A stretch of 34,380 nucleotides of DNA from CAZMZF01 sp964570765 (GTDB taxonomy: Bacteria > Zixibacteria > MSB-5A5 > RBG-16-43-9). The notes beneath the pieces were generated by a model, which saw only the letters and a list, made by a program, of their open reading frames with translations, was not told where the DNA came from and made no database searches. The position numbers and the translations under genes were made by a program. Of the stretch, positions 28,585-34,380 are shown one piece after another (position 1 is the stretch's first letter; every line of letters starts with the position of its first letter). Where the stretch lies: the NCBI GenBank assembly GCA_964570765.1, contig CAZMZF010000025.1:1-34380 (forward strand), read 5' to 3'.

Positions 28585-29457
28585 TTAGCGTTCTATGAAA
28601 AGTTTATAAAAAAATCCACCACCTAAATTGAAAGTTTCAAATAATGCTCCCAGGAGGATACATATGACCAGAAAAACCTTTATCCAATCCTGCCCTTTAA
28701 GACTGCCTAACATCAAAGGCTCTTTAGAAAGATACGAGCTTGCCGCAAAAAGCTCCTCACCCATCAGGGTATAATCACAGGCTGTAATGAAAAAAGGTAA
28801 CTGGTCTGGATTAGCAGTGCCAGCTATTTGTATGGCTCCACTTGCCTGTCCTTCTTCCGCTAAAAGCAAAGACTCAGCAAAAAAAGCTCCCATATACACG
28901 ATGGTGGCTGGCTTATCCCGGTGCATAATCCCGTGAACCGCAGCCACAAAAGCAAACTGCTCTCCAGCTACATATCTAACCATTTCAGGAGAATAATCCT
29001 CCCCCTTACCTATATCCAAATAGGCTCCTTTGATCGACTCCTGCGCCGCAGCTAAAACTAAAGGGTACTGCACGGGAACAAAAAGTGGGGTATGGTATTG
29101 AGCAGTTATTTTAGCTACCTTACTTAAGATCGAAAGTCCGGCTATAGTTTGAATGTCATCCAGCTCCTGTATGCCTGGAATAAAAATGACTGGACGTCCC
29201 ATCTCAGTTGCTCTTCCCACCCCTTCCTCCACTGCCTCTAAGCCAGAGATTTTGCGAATGAAATGCTCCTTCCCTTTTTTAGCACTGCGAATATATAAAA
29301 GGACAGCCGAGGAAAAGACTAAAAGTAAAACCAAGATATTTATCCTGTCAGTTCTGAACCAGGAAATCTCTTCTGTCGGGTTAGCAAAAGTAAATCCTGA
29401 ATTGATAAAGGAGAAAATTAGAATAAATAACAAAAGGTGGACAGCTCTTTTTCTCAT
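28585..29457 (-). CDS. DUF6754-like membrane protein (gene D)
   Basis: A 290-residue protein matching a family I recall as DUF6754; function unknown. An N-terminal signal or anchor ('HLLLFILIFSFINSGFTFA') and a second span ('INILVLLLVFSSAVLLYI') are followed by a soluble alpha/beta domain. Strongly patterned motifs are 'PVIFIPGIQELDDIQTIAGL', 'EQFAFVAAVHGIMHRDKPA', 'YMGAFFAESLLLAEEGQ', 'GAIQIAGTANPDQLPFFITA' and 'CDYTLMGEELFAASSYL'. A C-terminal span ('VFLVICILLGALFETF') closes it. The conserved acidic, Gly and Thr residues suggest a binding pocket but no known active site. It lies 13 bases from the isomerase gene upstream and five from gene C. Confidence 0.75.
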   Translation of the reverse strand: MRKRAVHLLLFILIFSFINSGFTFANPTEEISWFRTDRINILVLLLVFSSAVLLYIRSAKKGKEHFIRKISGLEAVEEGVGRATEMGRPVIFIPGIQELDDIQTIAGLSILSKVAKITAQYHTPLFVPVQYPLVLAAAQESIKGAYLDIGKGEDYSPEMVRYVAGEQFAFVAAVHGIMHRDKPATIVYMGAFFAESLLLAEEGQASGAIQIAGTANPDQLPFFITACDYTLMGEELFAASSYLSKEPLMLGSLKGQDWIKVFLVICILLGALFETFNLGGGFFYKLFIER

Positions 29458-29470
29458 CTTTTTTAGTTTT

Positions 29471-30541
29471 TCAAGTGGCTAACTTATTTTTGAGATAATC
29501 TATAACCTCAACCGGAGTAGGATCAACTCGATTGAGAATCGCTAGATAAAAGCTGGTAAAATCCCCTAATTGAATTAAAGAGAAGATCCGAGACAGAAGA
29601 TTTTCACCTTCACTTTTTATCTCAATCACTTTAACTTTCTCCTTCTCGATTATCTCCTTAACTATTTGCATCCTTTTTTGAATTCGGAGATGGTCTTCTT
29701 TATCCTGTAATATAATCACAACTAACTTATCTCTGATTTGATCTAGGACTTTCCAACCCACTAACTCATTATGGTTGAACTCCGGGAAATAATTGTTAAA
29801 AGCCAAAATCTTGGAGTTCTCACACAACTGTCCTTTCCACCTGTATCCAACTGCATCGAAATAATTAGTTGAAGAGTAAATTATAGGTGTCTTCTGATAG
29901 AGATTTAAAGCTAAGTTCTTAGCAGGATTTTCTCCAGTTTTCCTTTCCAGCGAATATTCGTTCCTTTTCTCATCCAAAAATTTGGAGGTCTTTTCAAGCT
30001 CCTCTATCTTATCGGAGACCAGTCCTAACCGGGAAAGAGTGACCAGGATTGGGGTGAAAGAATAACCTAAAGCGGCACGAGGTGGCAAACCTTTAGGGAT
30101 GAGGATAAAAGGGAAGTTATACCTTTTACATTCCTCTAAGAGTTTCCCTCCTGAGGTGATAGCAATAATCTTGGCTTTTCTTCTTTTAGCCTCCTGGTAA
30201 GCTGATAGGGTCTCCTCAGTATTACCTGAATAACTGGAGACGAAAACCAGGCTTTTATTATTAACAAATTCTGGCAAATTATAATTCCTGCAGACCCAGA
30301 AAGGTATTTTAAGTTCTGCAGCTAAATAAGACCTTGCTAAATCTCCACCAATGGCAGAACCCCCCATTCCAGTAAGAATTATATTATCAGGTATTGAGTT
30401 TTCTAAGTTTAAATCTACTATAAAACCGAGGTGAGCACCTTCTGTCAACTGCAGAGGGAAATTATAGATTAAATCATACATCCCCTGTCTGTCGATTTTT
30501 TTAATATCTTCGAGCTTATCTAAATTTAATTTTGTCTCCAT
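29471..30541 (-). CDS. Bifunctional phosphoglucose/phosphomannose isomerase
   Basis: Interconverts fructose 6-phosphate with glucose 6-phosphate and with mannose 6-phosphate, serving glycolysis and sugar-nucleotide synthesis. The 356 residues fit the archaeal-type PGI/PMI family. Two SIS domains are visible: NIILTGMGGSAIGGDLARSY (phosphate loop) and SLVFVSSYSGNTEETLSAYQ, then 'IAITSGGKLLEECKRYNFP'. The C-terminal catalytic part includes 'WKGQLCENSKILAFNNYFPE' and NHNELVGW with the Glu and His expected of the family. It follows enzyme I closely and precedes gene D, so it shares a leftward transcript with PTS proteins and the membrane module. Confidence 0.92.
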   Translation of the reverse strand: METKLNLDKLEDIKKIDRQGMYDLIYNFPLQLTEGAHLGFIVDLNLENSIPDNIILTGMGGSAIGGDLARSYLAAELKIPFWVCRNYNLPEFVNNKSLVFVSSYSGNTEETLSAYQEAKRRKAKIIAITSGGKLLEECKRYNFPFILIPKGLPPRAALGYSFTPILVTLSRLGLVSDKIEELEKTSKFLDEKRNEYSLERKTGENPAKNLALNLYQKTPIIYSSTNYFDAVGYRWKGQLCENSKILAFNNYFPEFNHNELVGWKVLDQIRDKLVVIILQDKEDHLRIQKRMQIVKEIIEKEKVKVIEIKSEGENLLSRIFSLIQLGDFTSFYLAILNRVDPTPVEVIDYLKNKLAT

Positions 30542-30545
30542 AATC

Positions 30546-32315
30546 TCAAACCTTTGTAGAATTTTCCTGGTTAAATCTCTGCAGATAATCTTCTTCTAAT
30601 AGTTTTTCGATCTGATCTGCATCATTCAATTTCATCATCTCTTCGGCTAAAACTCTGGCTTCCTGGAATTCTATGGAGCGGACGATCTTTTTAATCTGGG
30701 GGATAGAAAGAGGTGATGCAGAAAGTTCATCTATCCCTAAACCTACCAACAAAACTGTAGCCTTAGGATCAGCCGCCATTTCACCACATAACCCCACCCA
30801 GATATTATTTTTATGACCATCATCTATAGTCTTCTTTATCAATTTCAAAACCGACGGATGAAAACTCTGATAAAGATGTGCAATCCTTTCATTGGTTCGA
30901 TCAACCGCTAAGGTATACTGGATTAAATCATTAGTCCCGATACTGAAAAAATCACAGTTTTTGGCAAGGGAATCTGCCTCTAAAGCAGCGGAGGGGATTT
31001 CGACCATAATTCCAATTTTAATTTCTTCATCAAAACTGACCTTTTTAGCCCTTAGCTCTTCTTTGACCTCCTCCAGGACTTTCTTCGACTTTAAAAGCTC
31101 ATCTAAACTGGAAATCATCGGAAGCATAATACTTAGATTCCCCAACTGACTGGCTTTAAGAATTGCGCGGAGCTGAGTTTTGAAAACATCAGGTAGGTCC
31201 AGGCAAGCCCGGATAGCTCTCCAGCCCAGAAAAGGGTTTGCCTCATAATCCCTTTCCTGATCATGCGCGAACTTATCACCTCCCATATCAAAAGTCCGAA
31301 TGATCACACGTTGAGGATAAATTTTCTGTGCAATAGAAAAATAAGCCTGATACTGTTCCTCCTCATCCGGCAGATCAGAACTGGCTAAATATAGATATTC
31401 GGTTCTAAAAAGACCTATCCCTTCTGCTCCGTTTTCGAGTGCAGATTCCACATCTGACGGAAGTTCGATATTAGCCGAAAGCTCAATCTTTTTTTTATCC
31501 TTAGTCTCAGCCACAAGACTGATTAGCTCTAAAAGGGTTCTACTTTTTTCAAGAAGCTTTTCTTTTTTAAGCTCATAATTTTTCAAGGTTGCCTGGTCCG
31601 GGGAAAGGATCACTTCTCCTCTATTCCCATCCAGAATCAAATTCTCACCGGATTTGACCTTGGAAAAAAGAGCTTTTAAACCCACCACTGCTGGGAAACC
31701 TAAAGATTTGGCTAAAAGCGCTACGTGAGAGGTTTTCCCACCTAAATCAGTAGCAAAACCCAGAGCGCTTTCCTTCTTCATCTGAACCACATCCCCGGGA
31801 GAGAGCGAATGAGCAACTATAATTCTCGGGGTCTTCAGAGGTTCTATGGTATGTTGCTTCAAGCCTAAAAGTCTGTTTATCACCCGGGTTGAGACCGCAG
31901 AAATATCAGCAACTCTTTCTTTCAGGTATTCATATTTGGTTGAAGATATAGCCTGGATAGTCTTTTGAATTATTCGACTATAGATGAACTCCGCATTTTT
32001 TTTCTCTTCTTTGATGCCATTAAAAACCTGTTGGTTGACAACCTCATCCTCTAAGATTAGAAGATGGGCATCAAAAATTTTAGCTTGCTCTGTACCCAAT
32101 TTCTTGGCGATATTTTCTTTTAACTTTACAATTTCTTTTTTAGCTTCATGCAGGGCTTTTTTAAAACGCAAAATCTCCTTTTGAATCTGCCCCGGAGGAA
32201 GCTTTTCCTCTCTAATCTTTATCTCTTCTCTATCTAAAAGATAGGCTTTGCCGATAGCTATGCCTGGAGATGCGGGTATACCCTGCCAGACGATAATTTT
32301 TTTAAATTTTTTCAT
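30546..32315 (-). CDS. ptsI: Phosphoenolpyruvate-protein phosphotransferase (PTS enzyme I)
   Basis: Transfers phosphate from PEP to HPr at the head of the PTS. The 589 residues are of family length. The N-terminal helical HPr-binding domain is followed by the phosphohistidine domain (GGKTSHVALLAKSLGFPAVV, His197). The PEP-binding TIM barrel comes next, with 'GIGLFRTEYLYLASSDLPDE', 'IIRTFDMGGDKFAHDQERDY', 'LPMISSLDELLKSKKVLEE' and the catalytic Cys in WVGLCGEMAADP. All catalytic residues look intact. HPr is encoded 24 bases upstream. No enzyme II or HPr kinase is present in the window, so the pair may serve regulation instead of sugar uptake. Confidence 0.96.
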   Translation of the reverse strand: MKKFKKIIVWQGIPASPGIAIGKAYLLDREEIKIREEKLPPGQIQKEILRFKKALHEAKKEIVKLKENIAKKLGTEQAKIFDAHLLILEDEVVNQQVFNGIKEEKKNAEFIYSRIIQKTIQAISSTKYEYLKERVADISAVSTRVINRLLGLKQHTIEPLKTPRIIVAHSLSPGDVVQMKKESALGFATDLGGKTSHVALLAKSLGFPAVVGLKALFSKVKSGENLILDGNRGEVILSPDQATLKNYELKKEKLLEKSRTLLELISLVAETKDKKKIELSANIELPSDVESALENGAEGIGLFRTEYLYLASSDLPDEEEQYQAYFSIAQKIYPQRVIIRTFDMGGDKFAHDQERDYEANPFLGWRAIRACLDLPDVFKTQLRAILKASQLGNLSIMLPMISSLDELLKSKKVLEEVKEELRAKKVSFDEEIKIGIMVEIPSAALEADSLAKNCDFFSIGTNDLIQYTLAVDRTNERIAHLYQSFHPSVLKLIKKTIDDGHKNNIWVGLCGEMAADPKATVLLVGLGIDELSASPLSIPQIKKIVRSIEFQEARVLAEEMMKLNDADQIEKLLEEDYLQRFNQENSTKV

Positions 32316-32339
32316 CTTTAAAATTTATATTTAAATTAA

Positions 32340-32606
32340 TTATTCTTCTCCAAATTTTTCCTCAAAAAGCTTAGCAATCTCCTCCACTGCCGTAGCTTCA
32401 TCTTCACCCCAGGCTTTAATAGTTAAAAAGCTTCCCATCTCAGCCGCTAACATCATAACGCTCATAATGCTTTTAGCATTCACCTCATACTCATCCTTTA
32501 TTAATCTGATCTCCGCTTTGAACTTACTGGCTTTTTGTACTACCAGAGCCGCTGGTCGGGCATGCAAGCCCAGACGATTTACAACCTCAATTTTTTTCTC
32601 TATCAA
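32340..32606 (-). CDS. ptsH: Phosphocarrier protein HPr
   Basis: The small PTS phosphocarrier between enzyme I and its targets, 88 residues from the chosen start. The His15 site lies in 'VVNRLGLHARPAALVVQKAS', and the regulatory-serine region is 'NAKSIMSVMMLAAEMGS'. The start is TTG at 32606: AAGGG lies seven bases upstream, and the family begins M-x-E-K-K-x-E-V. A longer frame opening at 32657 would overlap dprA and add 17 unrelated residues. It sits directly after dprA and before ptsI. The serine equivalent to Ser46 is present, but no HPr kinase is visible here. Confidence 0.93.
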   Translation of the reverse strand: MIEKKIEVVNRLGLHARPAALVVQKASKFKAEIRLIKDEYEVNAKSIMSVMMLAAEMGSFLTIKAWGEDEATAVEEIAKLFEEKFGEE

Positions 32607-32616
32607 CTTTATACCC

Positions 32617-33711
32617 TTAAATCCGAATGAAGTTTTTCCCTGAAATCTGCTTGACAAACCCTTTTAATTCTAAACTTAACAAAAGCGAAAGAGCTAGTGG
32701 AGTTGAAAGTTCACTTTCTTTAGCAATTCGGTCGATATGAGCTGGTTCTGAAGAGAGAAGCTTATAGATTTTCTGTTCCTCATCCGAAAGGGTGAAACTT
32801 TTTTCCCTTTTTAATTCTTTTTCCTCTTCACCTAAAACCCCTTGAAGCTCCTCTAAGATATCTTCAGCTTTAGTAACCAGAACCGCTCCCTTCTTAATCA
32901 ACCAGTTGGTCCCTTCGCTCCCTTTGGAGCTGATATTTCCAGGAATAGCGAAGACCTCTCTCCCTTGATCCAACGCTAATTGAGCCGTAAGAAGCGCGCC
33001 GCTTTTAATCCCTGCCTCAATGATGATCACTCCTAAGGAGAGGCCACTTATCAGTCTATTTCTTTTAGGGAAATTAGTTCCTTCTGGCTGGGTGCCTAAA
33101 AGGAATTCTGAGATTAAGGCTCCATTTTTTTCAATTCTGGTTGCCAGTTTCTTATTCTCAGGTGGATAGATTACATCCAGACCAGAGCCGAAAACCCCGA
33201 TCGTCCTTCCGTCTACCTCTAAAGCGTAATGATGGGAAAGAGAATCAATCCCTCGTGCAAAGCCACTGATTATGGTAATCCCTTTTTCAGCTAACTCTCT
33301 TGAAATCTTTTCTGCTATAAGTTTACCATACGTGGAAGGAGCCCTGGTCCCTACAATAGCTAAAGCTTTTTGATCATCATTTCTTATTTCTCCTTTTAAG
33401 AAAAGATACGGGGGCGGATCATAAATATTCTTTAAATTAGAAGGATATTCAGAAGATTTTATAGTTATAAATCTAATCCCATCCTTTCCCACTCTTAAAC
33501 TCTGTTTCTCAGCTTCATCCCAGGATTTGAAATTTTTTAGATTTTGAGCAACCACCCTGCCTATATCCGGAATTTTTTCAATCTCTTTCAACCTGGCTAA
33601 AAAAACCTCTCTGGGTGAGCCAAAATGGTTTAAAAGTGAAATAAATCTCTTAGTCCCTACCTCTGGAACTAAAGATAATCCTATCCAGTCTCTGATCTCA
33701 GAAAACTCCAT
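32617..33711 (-). CDS. dprA: DNA-processing protein DprA (Smf)
   Basis: Binds incoming single-stranded DNA during natural transformation and loads RecA. The 364 residues have the standard three parts. The N-terminal SAM-like helices include 'VPEVGTKRFISLLNHFG'. The Rossmann-like DprA core shows 'LAIVGTRAPSTYGKLIAEKI', 'ITIISGFARGIDSLSHHYAL', 'TIGVFGSGLDVIYPPENKKL', 'FPKRNRLISGLSLGVIIIEA' and 'SGALLTAQLALDQGREVFAI'. A C-terminal winged helix covers about residues 300-364. All core motifs are intact. It lies between obg and ptsH in the leftward run; the HPr start is 11 bases beyond its stop. Other competence genes are not seen. Confidence 0.96.
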   Translation of the reverse strand: MEFSEIRDWIGLSLVPEVGTKRFISLLNHFGSPREVFLARLKEIEKIPDIGRVVAQNLKNFKSWDEAEKQSLRVGKDGIRFITIKSSEYPSNLKNIYDPPPYLFLKGEIRNDDQKALAIVGTRAPSTYGKLIAEKISRELAEKGITIISGFARGIDSLSHHYALEVDGRTIGVFGSGLDVIYPPENKKLATRIEKNGALISEFLLGTQPEGTNFPKRNRLISGLSLGVIIIEAGIKSGALLTAQLALDQGREVFAIPGNISSKGSEGTNWLIKKGAVLVTKAEDILEELQGVLGEEEKELKREKSFTLSDEEQKIYKLLSSEPAHIDRIAKESELSTPLALSLLLSLELKGFVKQISGKNFIRI

Positions 33712-33764
33712 CTTTGATCTTTCTTTTTTTTGCTACTTGCTCCTAGCTACATGCTACCGGCTAC

Positions 33765-34380
33765 TCAAAAAGTTCCAATCTTAATCTCTCCTTTTTCCCT
33801 TAACTTCACCTTTTCCAATTCCTGGTTTATACAATCTAAAAGCTTTTCTATCCCTTCTCCAGTTAAGGCTGAGATCTTTATGATGGGCAATTCCAGCTCC
33901 AGTTTAAATCTCTTTTTCTCTTTTTCAGTCATCAAATCAATTTTATTCAAAGCCAAGATCGCTGGTTTGTCTAAGAGTGAAAAGTCATAGAGTTCAAGCT
34001 CATTTTTAAGGTTATCATACTCAGAGATTAGGTCAGAAGCTGTCACATCTAACAAAAAAAGTAATAGTTTTGTCCTCTGGATATGTCTTAAAAAATCCAG
34101 CCCTAATCCTTTACCTTGATGAGCACCTTCTATTAAACCAGGAATATCAGCTAAGACAAAGCTTTTGTTTTCTTTTAACCTCACCACCCCTAAATTTGGC
34201 TTAAGAGTGGTAAAAGGATAAGGGGCTATCTTTGGCCTGGCATCTGAAACCCTGGCTAAAAGTGTCGACTTGCCTGAATTAGGTGGACCAACAATCCCCA
34301 CATCTGCTAAAAGTTTCAACTCTAAGATTATCTTTCTAACCTCTCCTTTCTCTCCTGGTTGAGCAAACCTTGGAGCTTGA
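33765..34380 (-). CDS. obg: Obg-family GTPase, C-terminal part (5' end outside window)
   Basis: An essential ribosome-assembly and stress GTPase. The frame is open to the right edge, and the codons just before the apparent TTG start at 34319 read QAPRFAQPGEKGEVRKIILE, the end of the glycine-rich Obg fold, so this is a partial gene. The GTPase domain is complete: G1 GPPNSGKST, G2 'YPFTTLKPNLGVV', G3 DIPGLIEGA, G4 NKID and G5 near 'IKISALTGEGIEKLLD'. It ends shortly after the GTPase domain with no OCT extension, as in many Gram-negative forms. In the gap to dprA there is a CTAC-rich tract (33732-33764). Confidence 0.95.
   Translation of the reverse strand, partial: QAPRFAQPGEKGEVRKIILELKLLADVGIVGPPNSGKSTLLARVSDARPKIAPYPFTTLKPNLGVVRLKENKSFVLADIPGLIEGAHQGKGLGLDFLRHIQRTKLLLFLLDVTASDLISEYDNLKNELELYDFSLLDKPAILALNKIDLMTEKEKKRFKLELELPIIKISALTGEGIEKLLDCINQELEKVKLREKGEIKIGTF

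Noticed and set aside
32607..32657. Longer HPr reading frame overlapping dprA
   Set aside because: The added 17 residues do not match HPr, and the TTG at 32606 has a good ribosome-binding site and gives the family length with His15.

Overview
The window looks like a chromosomal segment of an uncultured Gram-negative-type (diderm) bacterium, probably from the FCB side of the tree (Fibrobacteres-Chlorobi-Bacteroidetes and allied candidate phyla). The reasons are a secreted protein with a C-terminal type IX secretion sorting domain (17965-19377), two LptF/LptG lipopolysaccharide-export permeases, ECF sigma/anti-sigma modules and moderate GC content. A narrower placement would be a guess. No rRNA, tRNA, phage or CRISPR array is visible.

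Layout, left to right. 1-500: the end of holA (DNA polymerase III delta), then a hairpin terminator. 545-4530: an ECF sigma factor, its membrane zinc-finger anti-sigma factor and an exported VIT-VWA protein. The sigma gene and the VIT-VWA gene share a promoter-like sequence, so they may form one regulon. 4820-6913: an exported isoaspartyl methyltransferase, a PspC-domain protein and a LiaF-like envelope-stress protein. 6925-9648: a polar amino acid ABC transporter (binding protein, permease, ATPase) with palindromic repeats at its gene junctions. 9941-12365 (minus strand): a second ECF sigma/anti-sigma pair followed by two Spy/CpxP-like periplasmic proteins. 12484-14601 (minus): mreB and a YhaM-type exoribonuclease. 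14940-17573: two LptF/LptG permeases separated by a MITE-like element. 17965-19377 (minus): the T9SS cargo protein.

From 19844 to the right edge all genes read leftward: ahcY, a four-helix-bundle (S23) protein, metK, a sugar-phosphate nucleotidyltransferase, membrane genes A (23815) and B (24417), a STAS protein, an MjaI-type restriction-modification pair, membrane genes C (27965) and D (28585, DUF6754-like), a phosphoglucose/phosphomannose isomerase, PTS enzyme I and HPr, dprA, and obg, which runs off the right edge.

Three themes link the region. First, much of it concerns the envelope: two sigma/anti-sigma systems, PspC/LiaF, Spy-like proteins, LPS export and exported protein repair. Second, the intergenic DNA is filled with short hairpin repeats with GTAG...CTAC ends. 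They sit at gene junctions and sometimes extend into coding ends. Two of them are paired-hairpin elements, and in one the arms show compensatory changes. Third, a membrane module of unknown function (two multi-TM proteins and two TM-flanked alpha/beta proteins, plus a STAS protein) appears to be split by a restriction-modification cassette. I regard this as the best candidate for an undescribed system here. All calls come from reading the sequence; no database search was run.
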